The notes under the pieces were generated by a model. It did no database searches and was not told where the DNA came from. It saw nothing but the letters and a program-made list of their open reading frames with translations. Below, piece by piece: positions 1-10,595 of a stretch of 64,000 nt of DNA. The position numbers and the translations under genes are program-made. The stretch is from Halichondria panicea. Taxonomy: Eukaryota; Porifera; Demospongiae; Suberitida; Halichondriidae. The DNA is taken from contig NC_087385.1 in the NCBI RefSeq assembly GCF_963675165.1, forward strand, positions 6,622,912 to 6,686,911, given 5' to 3'. Every line of letters begins with the position of its first letter. The first letter of the stretch is position 1.

Positions 1-39
1 TTTCTGTGTGTCTCTAAGGTTATCTGTTTCATTGTGCAG

Positions 40-1168
40 ACAATCCGAGGACATTGACATTACTCCAGAGAGTTGGGATCTAGTAGTCACACTCAACAAG
101 GAGCGCTATCCTGTCACCACGAGCTGGGAGATGGATGGTGGGTTCACCGTGGAGATGGACAATGGGCGAAGGATGGAGCTGAGCACTGATTGGTCAGTGG
201 GAGAGCCCATGATGCTGGCTAACATCAACGGCAAAGACGTCACAGTACAGGTATAGCATTAAAATAGCATAGATACTCTATCTATGGGTATAGTGTATGT
301 GCCCTGTTAACAAGTGTTTCAGTAAACATGCGCTATACTTGACTGTACTGTTTGTATATAAACATGTGCTACACTTGACTGTACTGTTTGCACTTCTGTA
401 CAGTATGAGAGCCGCAGAGGTCGGAGGCTCTACCTGAGGCACTATGGTGACAAGGTACAGCTGCTTACCCGTGCAGTCACTGTCAGTATTCTATTGTGTG
501 CATTTATACAGCACTCTGTTGTGGTCCAGTCTACTCGCAGTGCTGAGCTAGCTGGCCATGTTCTCGACAAATCTGCCGTGAGTTGCCCTCCCAGATCACA
601 CCAATCTCATTCTACTCTGTTACTAATGGCTATTACCAGCTTCTCCCTCCCTTCAGGAGAGTCAGCTGAACATTCTGCGTGCCCCTATGCCGGGTGTGGT
701 TAAGTCCATCCTGTGTGTGGCTGGGGAGTCGGTGGCGGAGGGGGCCAACATTGTCACTCTGGAAGCCATGAAGATGCAGAACCCCCTCTTTGCTCCCATG
801 TCAGGAATAGTACGTGATCTTAGAGAATGCATTATCAATATGTAGTAGTAACCATACGATTTTAATTATCACACTTCCTCTCCACTGCTTAATAATCTAT
901 TACTGTGTTAGGGTTTCGCACGCACTTTATCTGATTCTACCACTCCCCACCCACCCACTACCACTCCCCACCCACCCACTACCACTCCCCACCCACCCAC
1001 CCACTATGCGGCATATAAGCATCGCTGTTTAGTATGTCAGTGCTGTTGTTATTGTCTGTGCAGGTGAAGGAGGTGTTTGTGCGTGAGGGGGACAGCATTG
1101 GAGAGGATGAGGTCATTCTGGAGTTCTACCCACAAGAGCAAGAGAGCAAGGCCCAACAAAAACAGTAA
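40..1168 (+). CDS. PCCA: Propionyl-CoA carboxylase alpha subunit, C-terminal part (5' truncated by window edge)
   Basis: Biotin-dependent mitochondrial enzyme subunit that carboxylates propionyl-CoA to methylmalonyl-CoA. Only the last exons are in the window: 40-250, 404 to about 454-486, about 530-577, 657-809 and 1064-1168. The first exon encodes the BT (subunit-interaction) region, starting around PESWDLVVTL, which lines up with human PCCA PEQWELSVKL. The fourth holds the biotinyl-lysine motif EAMKMQN within the carrier domain (APMPGVVKSI upstream), and the last ends with the carrier-domain strand GDSIGEDEVILEF and a short Lys/Gln tail. The AMKMQN context separates PCCA from pyruvate and methylcrotonyl carboxylases. 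The junction between exons 2 and 3 is uncertain: the frame supports QLLTR after position 454, but a clean GT donor is only seen at 455. The 5' part lies outside the window. Confidence 0.9.
945..1008. repeat. Short tandem repeat in last PCCA intron
   Basis: About three copies of a ~24-bp unit, CCACTACCACTCCCCACCCA, lie inside the 810-1063 intron. No coding signal. Confidence 0.85.
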
Positions 1169-1841
1169 CTAATTAGATCATTGTGAACCTTTCTATTACT
1201 TTTGTGAATACTGTGCTATTGCTTCTGTTGATGTCAGATGGCAAGAAAGAGGGTGGGGGCTGGTCAATATTGTTGCTTGCATGATGTCCAATCAATTATT
1301 TCGAATTCATAGTACACACGCAGTACTAGTGTAGTTAGTCACCTTACCATAGTACACAGCAGTGTAGTTAGTCACCTTACCATAGTCCACAGCAGTGTAG
1401 TTAGTCTACAGCAGTGTAGTTAGTCTACTTACCATAGTACACACGCAGTGTAGTTAGTCTACTTACCATAGTACACACGCAGTGTAGTTAGTCACCTTAC
1501 CATAGTCCACAGCAGTGTAGTTAGTCTACTTACCATAGTACACATGCAGTGTAGTTAGTCACCTTACCATAGTACACACACAGTGTAGTTAGTCTACTTA
1601 CCAATCACAACTAGCCACTCAAGTTATGAGGGAGTGCCGGCCAGTCACCTCTATTTGAGTGTCAGATTACATTCATAGCATGCTGCTAGCACATGCCAAT
1701 ACATGGAGATATGTAATTAGAACTGACAGTAACTATAACAATGAATAACAATAACTAAAAGACAATCCCACATGAGCTAGAGTTCAGTTTAGCATAATGT
1801 ACTTATACTCGAGGATCTGTAGCTTTGAAAGTTACTAGTCT
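1169..1841. other. Convergent intergenic region, PCCA to scramblase 1
   Basis: Contains the 3' untranslated regions of two convergent genes and a minisatellite (listed separately). No ORF with coding character was seen. Confidence 0.6.
1308..1612. repeat. Minisatellite
   Basis: About nine imperfect units built from GTGTAGTTAGTCTACTTACC and CATAGTACACACGCA, with a variant carrying GTCACCTTACC. Unit length is about 25-35 bp. It sits in the convergent gap between PCCA and the first scramblase. Confidence 0.9.
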
Positions 1842-3295
1842 TTAGTTGCTGTGCTCAAAAAACATGAAGTCCTGGAAGAGAATTAAAAGGGGACGAGTGT
1901 CAACACTTTACATAGTAACACACTAATAAATTGCGTCAATATCATTCAGTGACTGAATCAATACAGTGAATAACTCACAATCAAGAAGCATGCTCCAACC
2001 ATTGTAGCCTTGGCCTTGACATCAAGGTCCATTGGAACTGCATGGCAGGAGGGGGGGGGGGGGGGGGTAAGTAACAACATCCTGTACACACTTTAAACAA
2101 ACTTACATTGGATTCCAAAGTTGTCAGCATCAGAGAAGAACTCCTTGGCTAGCCCGGACCACTGTTTACTGATCTTGCCTACCTCCTGAGAGCCGTCAGC
2201 AGACATGACCTGAGGGGGGACACAATAGGTAGTGAAGTGATTAAAGCACACACAACGTGTGCATACCTGGAATTCCACATCACACCACTTGCAAGTCCAG
2301 CAGGGCCCCTTGATTGTAAGAATGGTATCTCCATTGGCATTCTGGATCGAGAACTTGGGATAGATGAAGGAGAACTCTTGCTTGATCCAGCCAACAGTTG
2401 TGCCTGGGGGAGACTGTACTTCCATTTCTTGGAGACAGCAGAAACAGCACCAATCATTGCAGCGAAGGGGCCTCACAAGGTGGATCACCTGCAATGGGAA
2501 CCATGACACCAATTAACTATGACCACCTTTCTATCAGTGTCTACAATCAGGAGGTGGTGAACAGCTCTGAAATTGCTTTACCTCTTTCTGGTTGTTGTCA
2601 AAGATGCCCATCTCAAAGGGTCGGGCTGGCCCACACCATTGACGTACACAGCATCCAGAGTCTACAATGATAGAAGCATTAATCTACAGATTAAGTATAT
2701 ACATAGACAGGGACAACACAACACAAAAATAACAATCATTGTAGGCGTATAGGCACTATGAAATGTGAATGCCCTGAGTGTTCCACTCACCTTCAGCTGC
2801 AAAGTAGACCTGCTGTCCGAGCGTGTTTCTCACTCTGTACTTGTTATTAGTCTCCCAACCAGTTATGACTGAAAACACACGTGATAAAAATACACATATT
2901 GAACTACATGTACCTGTAACGTTAATGACAGAAGTATCAGCTTTCATTCTCTTAAATTATGCAAGAACTTAATTATTAATGAATGAGAACAAATTGCATT
3001 CCCATTGACACTTGTGTAATAAGAAGAGCTATAAGGGATATTTCTATGATTTCTGTATCTGAGCAATTGGAGTATTATCAACTTATAACGATTTTACTGT
3101 CCAATGCTTACGCTCAAATGTTTCGATCATCTGGTTGACGAGGAGTTGGTCTACCTGGGTGAGGTACTCGAGACCTGGGGGGCATCCTGCGATGACCTCC
3201 TGGGGAGGAGGCATCCAGTTGGCAACTTGAGCTGGAGGACACGAGTTAAGTTAAATATAAAGTTGGCAGCTAAACTAACCTTCTTTGGTAGCCAT
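1842..3295 (-). CDS. Phospholipid scramblase, paralog 1
   Basis: Predicted 235-aa scramblase of the PLSCR family, which moves phospholipids between bilayer leaflets and has Ca-dependent activity in characterised members. Exons on the minus strand: 3280-3295, 3112-3231, 2791-2868, 2582-2661, 2267-2488, 2107-2209, 1979-2037 and 1842-1871; they total 708 nt. The start MATKEAQVANWMPPP leads into the family hallmark PPGLEYLTQVDQLLV, then ETNNKYRVRNTLGQQVYF. The Cys-rich stretch DWCCFCCLQEMEVQ matches the palmitoylated cluster of PLSCR1. SDADNFGIQFPMD corresponds to the Ca-binding segment, followed by the C-terminal membrane helix KATMVGACFLIDFMFFE. The long Pro-rich N-terminus of vertebrate PLSCR1 is absent. 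The intron at 2038-2106 holds a G run (about 2050-2067). A head-to-tail paralog lies immediately upstream. Confidence 0.93.
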
Positions 3296-4428
3296 TCTTG
3301 AAGGGCGCACGGATTAATCAACCAGTTTAACACAGCAGCTGGCACTCGAACTCCGCAGCTATCGCGCGCGACAGTTACAGCTAAGAGAGATTGTTTGTCT
3401 GCAATGCACAGGGTGCTGACACACCCATAATTAATTAGCGATCAGGATAACGCGCATGCGCAGATTAATATCTTGTATTGTGATGAAGTTGCTTGATAGT
3501 GGTTACCCGAGGCGCGCGTGGGCGGCCACGGGTATAGTAGTCCGTTGGTCTGTTTGTTTGTTTGTAATGTGTGAGTCTACTCACCTGCATGCCATGGCAC
3601 TGCGTTTACAGCATGGATAGCCTTCATACAACAAGTTATTAATTTTAATAGTGGCAGAATTTCATGTTAAACCTTTGTTGTCAAATAAAAACGAGCAAAA
3701 GCTAAGAAGCTTGTGACTGGGTCTGCTTACCTGGATGCTCTAGCACTGCGTTTACAGCATGGGTAGCCTCCATACAACAAGTCAGTACTTCTAATAGTGG
3801 CAGCTTTCGGTGTTAAAGCTTCGTTGTCTAATAAAAGCGAGCAAAATGTAGCTTGAACAGAACTTGCACATGCGTTACTTATAACTGAAGTGATCCTGTA
3901 CCAGGTCCAGAAACAATGGAACAGGGTCACTAAAGTAGAAAGCTGTATATACCAGGAACAATAATTTTGGAACAGGGTCACTAAACCAGAAAGCTTGCTT
4001 TAGCTGACTGGGATCCATGCAGGACCTGGAGCCATACTTCTCTGAGACTCCATGCTTCTTTGCCGTGATCCTAATCCACAGTGCATATATTTATAGTACT
4101 ACTACCTGTTCTCAAATGTTTCAGCATGCCTCCAGTCTGGTTTAGTTTTATTGCTCCTGAGTTGCTGTGCAAGTCATGCATGATGATGATAACAACATCA
4201 CTATATGCACTGCATTATATCAGTCTTCTGGTTTCTTTATAATCATGTCACCAGCCGAGGGTTAGCACTTTAGTGCTCTAGTTATTTTGTGGATGATTCT
4301 CACATGATAATTTATACATGACATCATTATACAGGACACATCGTTATACAGGACACATCGTTATACAGGACACTGTACAAAAACAATTTCCTACAACAGA
4401 GTGGGTTCACTGACTTGACTTGGGATGA
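3296..4428. other. Intergenic region between the two scramblases, with internal duplications
   Basis: Gap between the start of scramblase 1 and the stop of scramblase 2; it should contain the scramblase 1 promoter. About 3589-3725 and 3731-3860 are diverged direct copies sharing CACTGCGTTTACAGCATGG, ACAACAAGT and AATAGTGGCAG. About 3895-3945 and 3950-3995 share GGAACAGGGTCACTAAA. About 4333-4372 has nearly three copies of ACAGGACACATCGTTAT. No convincing coding exon was found; the 84-codon frame at 3727-3981 overlaps the duplicated blocks and resembles nothing known. Confidence 0.6.
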
Positions 4429-5977
4429 TTAATTTTCGAAGTACATAAAGTCCTGCACACAATAAAAGAAAAGAGTCAATTACATAATTATAAACGTGGC
4501 AGCCAATGAATCACACTCACAATAAGGAACACGGCTCCGATCAGTATTGCCTTCATCTTGACATCCGTATCACTGGGAACTGTGAATGAGAGCAGTGAAA
4601 AGCAAAAAATTCCACCCGTGTTATTAATTAAACAACGCAAAAGTAATATTAGAGGCTGTACAGTATTTGCTCACATAGTATTCCAAAGTTGTCAGCATCA
4701 CTGAAGTACTCTTTAGATAGTCCAGACCATTGTTTGGTTATAGTTCCTACATGTTCATTGTCCTCAGAGGACGTGACCTGAGAAAATTAACAATCAACCT
4801 TAACAGAATATATTTGAGGGTGATGCTATCGTTTATTTAGGTACAAAGTGTGTGTTTGCCTAATTAACTTTGCCAATACCCGGAATTCCACATCACACCA
4901 CTTGCAGGAGAAGCACGGCCCTTTTATTCTGTACACTACTTGTCCACTCGCGTCTGTGACTGAGAATCGAGGTGAGAATAAGGAGCAGTTCTGCTTGATC
5001 CAACCGATGGTCTCCCCGGGGGGACACTGGACCTCTAGCTCTTGAAGACAGCAGAACCCAAGTGTGTTGTCACAGCGAAAAGGTCTCACTAGTCTCATTA
5101 CCTGCCAGGGGAAAACACAGGCATACAATGAATACGGAGGGATTTATTAATAATTATCACATAGGGATGTATATACAGCAGAGTGAAAACTCTCAGATTG
5201 AAGTTTATCAACTTCTACATAGTAACAAACGACAGCTAGTGCTATCTGAAGCAGTGCTCTTTTTGAAGGGGTTCAAACCATTCCTGTGAACATCTACACA
5301 CAAAGGTTACCTCTGTGCCTTGGCCGTTGGAAATGGCCAACTCAAAAGGTCTAGAGTGCCCACAACATTGACGTATCACACATGTAGACTCTGTAGAAAA
5401 GGTATTGTAAGCCGCTAGCATAAAAGGTCATTAAAAAGAGGTTGAATGGTACCCTCGAAGATAGGTTATTACGTTCTCAGCTTAGCCAAAGTGGTGAAAA
5501 TATAATATCGGTAAGGGAAAAACAAACTGCAGGTTGAATAAACCACAGGACTCACCTTCAAGCACTGAGTACATAGTTTGGCCCATGGCGTTTTTTATTT
5601 TGTACATGTTCTTCGTCTCAAACCCACTCACAGCTGCAGTGAGACAACAATATAATACAAGCATGATTATTGTACTCAACTCATAATTAGCATGTTGACG
5701 CTATACAACGGACACAATTTGTATTACAAAGCCGGGTGTACCAACCTTCAATAACCTCCACTATTTGGTGTACGATGACCTGGTCTGTAGTTGTGAGATA
5801 CTCTAGTCCTGGGGGACAGCCTGAGGGCACTGACTGGGGGGCTGGCATCCAGGCATCACTGGGAGCCTCACTAACTGTCAGAGATAGAACACTATTATAA
5901 TGTCAGGACGTAGCTCAGTGTTTACCATCCCTATGGAGAACGTCAATGCTCTCATCTCCCTGTAACTTTGCAGCCAT
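4429..5977 (-). CDS. Phospholipid scramblase, paralog 2
   Basis: Predicted 248-aa PLSCR-family protein. Exons: 5926-5977, 5746-5874, 5556-5633, 5311-5390, 4880-5101, 4675-4777, 4521-4579 and 4429-4452 (747 nt). Intron positions and phases match paralog 1, so the two arose by tandem gene duplication. Family hallmarks are present: PPGLEYLTTTDQVIV, ETKNMYKIKNAMGQTMY, SDADNFGILFPSD (Ca-binding segment) and the terminal helix KAILIGAVFLIDFMYFEN. The N-terminus differs (MAAKLQGDESIDVLHRD). The Cys cluster is reduced: NTLGFCCLQ replaces DWCCFCCLQ of paralog 1, so palmitoylation may differ (inference). A MITE begins 19 bp upstream of the ATG, so the promoter or 5' UTR overlaps a transposable element. 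Confidence 0.92.
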
Positions 5978-5996
5978 TGTGTCGCTGTATCTGACC

Positions 5997-6226
5997 TACC
6001 GTATAGCGCGAAATTTTCGAGGCACTTATATTTCGTGGATTGGCCTCTAAAAGCCATTTCGTTGCACAATGTTCGCGGAATGACTGCTTACCGGAAGCCA
6101 CGCCTTTAGATCTTGCACGTTATAGCAGGTAAAGAACGATTTTCGTGGACTTAATTTTCGTGTAGGATTGCTAACCCACGAAATCCACGAAAATTAAGCC
6201 CCTCGAAAATTTCGCGCTATACGGTA
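5997..6226. mobile_element. MITE with perfect 26-bp terminal inverted repeats
   Basis: A ~230-bp non-coding element. Its left end, TACCGTATAGCGCGAAATTT continuing to 6022, is the exact reverse complement of 6201-6226. Inner sequences also fold back (CGTGGACTTAATTTTCG against CGAAAATTAAG). Both ends are flanked by TA, as expected of Tc1/mariner-type TA duplications. A related element lies at 48241-48440. It sits just upstream of the scramblase 2 start codon. Family assignment to Tc1/mariner is inference from the TA ends only. Confidence 0.88.
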
Positions 6227-6555
6227 TCTTTATGCAATGTAAGTTTATAAACTACTAGATACGCCCACAGTGAGACTACGCCCATCATCTAATTCACATG
6301 TTTTAAATAATTATAACTTCCTCATTGACATTCCTCCATGAATAAAAAATTACTTCTAAATAGAGTTTGTAGCTGCATATATATTCAGCACTTGATCTGT
6401 GGTTGAATTACTGCAGAGAAAAGCAAAAAAACATCATCATTATAATCATAGATTCAATTCTGGTAGACACAGTTTATACCAAATTCTACGATAAACAAGT
6501 ACTAACGTGGGATACCTATTGATACTCATGCTAGGTACGTGTAACGAGGCATGTG
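6227..6555. other. Intergenic region between scramblase 2 and TCTP
   Basis: AT-rich stretch downstream of TCTP, upstream of scramblase 2 and right of the MITE. No coding exon or RNA gene was recognised; it should contain the TCTP 3' UTR. Confidence 0.5.
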
Positions 6556-7657
6556 TTAGATACAACGTACAGCTTTCTCTTCCTCGAGGCCGTCCCTCCA
6601 GTAATACATCTTCACTGTCTTGCCATCCTGCTCATACAAGGCCAGAACAATGGCACACGGACCCTCTGGAGGTTTGTCGAATTGCTGTGACACACAATTC
6701 TCACCCACAAAGATCTGGCAATCATCAAATATGCTGAGTAATTTCTGTGAGAGAGAAGTTAGCTATAAATGTAGTAGAATGTAATTATAGATGGAGAGCA
6801 AGTGAACAATTAACCACAGCCTAATCTGGCTGTTTAACACCGCACTCACAGAAATAACAGTAGTAAGTTGGTTTACGTGGTATACACATGTACCGTATCG
6901 GATGTGGAAAAAACAAAACTAATACTTATATGCCTTAGCTAACCCTAACCTAACCCCTTCTTCACATTAGCGTCGCATATGACACTTGATTCGGCAAGTG
7001 TAGGGTTTCAAATATGAACATTACTTTTGCTGCATCCGTCCCATTTTTAACAAATGTCTCGAGACGAGGGTTCCCTGCCAAACGAGCCTTGATGCCAATT
7101 GAGTAGTTCTGAAAATTGAATACAATATCACATCACAATAAACACTATAACATATAACAAGATGATCTCTTGCAATCCTACTACTACACGTGTGCACACA
7201 TACAACGTACTATACCTTCAGCCAGGTCTTGAATTCTTTTTTTGTCATATCTACATCCTCTAACTTGTTGGCAAATACAATATTAATGCCGGATTTAGAC
7301 GAAGACTCGGCCCCACCTTCACCGGGTTCTGCCTCGGCACTTGCATTACCACCAATTAAGCTATCGTCAATGTCAGTAGTCTCAGTGGTTAGCTACACGA
7401 TATGAATATCTAGTAAACATGACGTACAGACTTGTGGATACCAATAGCCCAATGTAGACAAATGCAATCACTTGGTGCCATTAAATGTTAGTATCAAAAC
7501 AAACCTTTCCTGTAACTTCATACAGCACTCCATCAAATAACTCTACACACGGATAAGAGTCGGTCAACACCTCCGCTCCTGTAAAATCGATAATGACAAC
7601 TTTTATATATGAAAGACATCTTTGCTCACCAGATACAAGGTCCTTGTAGATGATCAT
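6556..7657 (-). CDS. TPT1: Translationally controlled tumour protein (TCTP)
   Basis: 183-aa cytosolic protein of the TCTP/Mss4-fold family, linked in animals to growth control, Ca binding and anti-apoptosis. Exons: 7630-7657, 7505-7578, 7216-7392, 7025-7108 and 6556-6744 (552 nt). The N-terminus MIIYKDLVSGAEVLTDSYP matches MIIYKDLISHDEMFSD of human TPT1. TDIDDSLIGGNASAEAEPGE carries the TCTP signature IGGNASAE. The C-terminal exon has FDDCQIFVGEN and ends MYYWRDGLEEEKAVRCI, like human MIFFKDGLEMEKC with a short extension. Length equals the family norm of about 170-180 aa. It is divergent from WDR53, with 159 bp between the two start codons. Confidence 0.95.
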
Positions 7658-7816
7658 TGTTAAGGATTCGCACGACACAGTAAGATGAAGTTGATGTCTT
7701 TGGTAAAGAGAAGTAGGGTTGAACGTAGGTACACGTGGGAGACACTCTTCATGACCTCAGCTCGTGACCTCAGTGTAAATTGCCCAAGGTGGTGTGCGTG
7801 AATTAGAGAAATCTCA
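7658..7816. promoter_or_regulatory. Putative bidirectional promoter, TCTP/WDR53
   Basis: Only 159 bp separate the divergent start codons of TCTP (-) and WDR53 (+). Both 5' UTRs and core promoters must lie here unless upstream untranslated exons exist. No TATA box is obvious. Inference from spacing. Confidence 0.45.
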
Positions 7817-8851
7817 ATGGCCTGTGCAGAAAAACTAAGTACACATCTTTGGAGCAAGCTTAAAGACGAATCCACTAATGAGACTCTATCTATATGTGTT
7901 TCTCAAGATGGAGCTGTGTTCACTGGTCATGACTCCAAGCTTAACGTTTGGATGAGGACTCAGGATGACTCAAAGTGGAACAAAACCGGAACATTAATCA
8001 CCCCAACTAAAGGAGATGTAAATGCCATATGTGAAGCAACCACTGCTAGTCGAACCTTACTCATATTCTCTCTCGACAACTGTATATTGTTTTATGATCG
8101 TCAAAATCTCACTGAGCATCTACATCAAGTTTGTCACAATAAGGACGAGATCAACCAACTGTCAATAAATGCAAAGGGGAACTTGATTTGTGCTTGTGAT
8201 GATTCTGGAGAAATAAAGCTCATCGATACCAGCTCTTACCAAGTTGTTAAGACACTGACTGCTCACGATAATATTTGCTCAACCGTTAAGTTCATTCGCC
8301 GAAAGCCGTGGGAAATATTGTCTGGTGGTCTGGATTGTAAAATGATTCGATGGGACTTCAACCGTGGCCGTCCGTTGTGTTCACTGAACCAGAACGAGCT
8401 TTCTAATTCAAACTTTGGCAGTTACGCGATTAATCCTCCCATGGTTCACACTCTGGATGTATTCCCTTCAACCTCCATGGTCGTGTGTGGATTAGGAAAT
8501 GGGACTGTATGTGTGTACGCCATGAAGAGTGGGCGAGATATGGAGTTATTGTGTGCGTCGGAATTGCATAGTGCCAGTATATCGTGTACTTGTGCCATAG
8601 AGATCTCAAAGTCGGACTCAAAGATTGTTGAACAGTTTGTTGTTTCGGGAGGAGATGATAGGAGATTGTGTGTTAGCAAACTTGTTGTCAGAGATGGGAG
8701 CAAGGCTGGAGGAAAATATAATCTGGAGCTGTTGTCTCAGATCAATCATGGCTCTAAGATAAACTGCCTGGCATTGCATAGAAACTGTGAACAATTTTTG
8801 ATTTTTGTTGTTGACTTAACTTGTTTTGTTTCAGTGTACATTTGCTCATGA
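7817..8851 (+). CDS. WDR53: WD repeat-containing protein 53, intact copy
   Basis: Intronless 344-aa WD40 protein starting MACAEKLSTHLWSKL. The best match from memory is WDR53, a candidate CUL4-DDB1 substrate receptor in vertebrates. Shared blocks include EINQLSINAKGNLICACDDS (human [20 protein letters not shown]), AHDNICSTVKF (RHSNICSSVAF), SGGLDCKMIRWDFNRGRPL, VVSGGDDRRLCV, and the C-terminal HGSKINCL followed by CFVSVY. The final codons differ from the downstream copies: one missing A changes the end to VYICS, whereas the copies read VYNLLMS, closer to human VYPLNEF. This is the only copy with the first ~33 codons and a normal start. AATAAA lies at about 8870. The transporter follows 203 bp downstream on the same strand. 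Confidence 0.88.
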   Translation: MACAEKLSTHLWSKLKDESTNETLSICVSQDGAVFTGHDSKLNVWMRTQDDSKWNKTGTLITPTKGDVNAICEATTASRTLLIFSLDNCILFYDRQNLTEHLHQVCHNKDEINQLSINAKGNLICACDDSGEIKLIDTSSYQVVKTLTAHDNICSTVKFIRRKPWEILSGGLDCKMIRWDFNRGRPLCSLNQNELSNSNFGSYAINPPMVHTLDVFPSTSMVVCGLGNGTVCVYAMKSGRDMELLCASELHSASISCTCAIEISKSDSKIVEQFVVSGGDDRRLCVSKLVVRDGSKAGGKYNLELLSQINHGSKINCLALHRNCEQFLIFVVDLTCFVSVYICS

Positions 8852-9053
8852 GTTGACTTAATATTGTGAATAAACATTGTCACCTTATCTATATACTCCC
8901 CCATCACTCTTTTGCTGTATAAAACTATGTATTTTCTGTTTCCTTGTTATGCATGAATTGTAGCTGGATGCCTGTGATCATGACCCTTCCCCCTCTATAC
9001 TGCTATAGCAGATAGCTAGGTTGAAGTGCTACAGTTCAGCTAGTTTACCAAGT

Positions 9054-10595
9054 ATGAGTTATCCAAAGAGTTGCAAGTGCAGACTTAGATGGTTCTATTC
9101 CAAGGGGGCACTCTTAGCCATTTTTTGGAACTTGTTGATGTCCATTTTTTTGGGCTCGATTCTCCAGGCTTACGGTAATACCTTTCATATTTCAGGCAAC
9201 AGACTATCTCATGCCTTGGCTACTATCGTTCCGGTATGTTTTCTTATTGCTTCACTTGTCTCGGGAAGTTTGTCAGATACTTCTTTTGGAAAGTATAAGA
9301 TAATCAAGGGTGGATTTGTACTGAACTTCTTAGCAGCAGTGATATACTGCATAGGAGTATTGGCAGCAGATGCACTCGTCATAACTACCGACAACAAATT
9401 TATCGTTGATTGTGTATCGTTTGTTGTTTTTAGTGTTGGCTATGCTTGCTTTCTGGCTACTTGTATTCCAGTGGGTTTGGAGCAGCTTCCCGGTGTTTCC
9501 TCTGAGAGTATCAGCAGTTTTATCTCATGGTATCTCTTGAGCTTTGGTTTAGGCACCTGTATTGGCACTGTATTTCAGTCTGTTTACCTAAGGTGTATTG
9601 ACGAAGCCCATACTAAGCTTATTTTTAATGAGTTGTTGGTCTTATTCATAGTATCGTGTGCAAGTGCTATTTTAATATCTGTTTTTCTCTTAGCTCCAAA
9701 GTGGTTGATAATTGAACCAAAGGCCCAGCCTCAGACCATTAGATCTATTTATCGTGTTCTCAAGTTTGCAGCCAAGCACAAGGCTCCCCTCAATCGCAGT
9801 GCTTTCACGTACTGGGAGGAAGACATACCGTCTAGAATTGACCTGGGTAAGACAAAGTATGGCGGTCCTTTCACCACCGAGCAAGTTGAAGATGTTAAAA
9901 CTATTATTGGAATTTTAACTCTTTTCTTACCTATGTGGATTTGTCTATTGGTACTAGCTAATCCAATAATTTTGGACCCACCTGATGGAACATTTGGAAT
10001 GACAGTTTGTACTGCAGAATTGTTAAATTTGTCACACAGTAGTCCATTGTGGATTGCGATTGGCTCGCTAGTGAACGAGTTCATTATCTATCCACTGCTC
10101 AGACATAGAATGCCAAATATTTTGCAACAAATTCAAATGACTTTTTTTTTTGTGACTGCCTTATACGTCTTCCTATTAGTAGTAGCAATTCTTCATTTTG
10201 CTGGTCTCGGAAAAGATATAATGAGTTTTGGTAGCATTTTGTACGGAATTATTAATGGTTTGCTCACCCGGGCCTATTTCACTTCAATACTGGAGTTTGT
10301 ATGTGCCCAATCACCATCCCACACAAAAGGACGCTTCTTTTGTCTTGTGTCTTTTCAATACTTGTCCTCTGCCATGTTTAGTTACATTTTCATAGACTAC
10401 TTCAGAAATTCCTGTAAAGCTGAATACTGCTCTGTCGTGTATTGGTCGGTAACAACTGTCATTAGTTTGGTTGGTTTCTTATTAATTTGTTTTGTGGCTC
10501 GACGGTACAAGAAAAGAGAAAGAGACGACATTTATGATTCTCAGAGACTTGTGGAAGAGGTTTATGATCGATACCTCTCGCAAAGGAATAATTAA
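9054..10595 (+). CDS. POT/SLC15-like peptide transporter, copy 1
   Basis: Intronless 513-aa multi-pass membrane protein of the major facilitator superfamily, most like invertebrate POT (SLC15, proton-coupled oligopeptide transporter) expansions. MSYPKSCKCRLRWF precedes about 12 hydrophobic segments. The loop NRSAFTYWEEDIPSRIDLGK, followed by KYGGPFTTEQVEDVKT, is the strongest family marker. The C-tail is basic then acidic (RRYKKRERDDIYDSQRLVEE). The ATG at 9054 is preferred over an upstream in-frame TTG at 9021, because all four copies share it. AATAAA follows at about 10612. Substrate is unknown; the classical POT ExxERFxYY motif was not recognised, so peptide transport is unproven. Confidence 0.8.
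   Translation: MSYPKSCKCRLRWFYSKGALLAIFWNLLMSIFLGSILQAYGNTFHISGNRLSHALATIVPVCFLIASLVSGSLSDTSFGKYKIIKGGFVLNFLAAVIYCIGVLAADALVITTDNKFIVDCVSFVVFSVGYACFLATCIPVGLEQLPGVSSESISSFISWYLLSFGLGTCIGTVFQSVYLRCIDEAHTKLIFNELLVLFIVSCASAILISVFLLAPKWLIIEPKAQPQTIRSIYRVLKFAAKHKAPLNRSAFTYWEEDIPSRIDLGKTKYGGPFTTEQVEDVKTIIGILTLFLPMWICLLVLANPIILDPPDGTFGMTVCTAELLNLSHSSPLWIAIGSLVNEFIIYPLLRHRMPNILQQIQMTFFFVTALYVFLLVVAILHFAGLGKDIMSFGSILYGIINGLLTRAYFTSILEFVCAQSPSHTKGRFFCLVSFQYLSSAMFSYIFIDYFRNSCKAEYCSVVYWSVTTVISLVGFLLICFVARRYKKRERDDIYDSQRLVEEVYDRYLSQRNN

Noticed and set aside
3727-3981. 84-codon minus-strand frame between the scramblases
   Set aside because: It overlaps a locally duplicated non-coding block and resembles no family.
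8446-8703. Recurring 85-codon minus-strand frame opposite each WDR53 copy
   Set aside because: Antisense shadow of the WD40 coding sequence.
9749-10084. Recurring ~110-codon minus-strand frame opposite each transporter (also at 14022, 17614 and 21900)
   Set aside because: A shadow frame that recurs only because the transporter sequence itself is duplicated; no independent coding signal or family.
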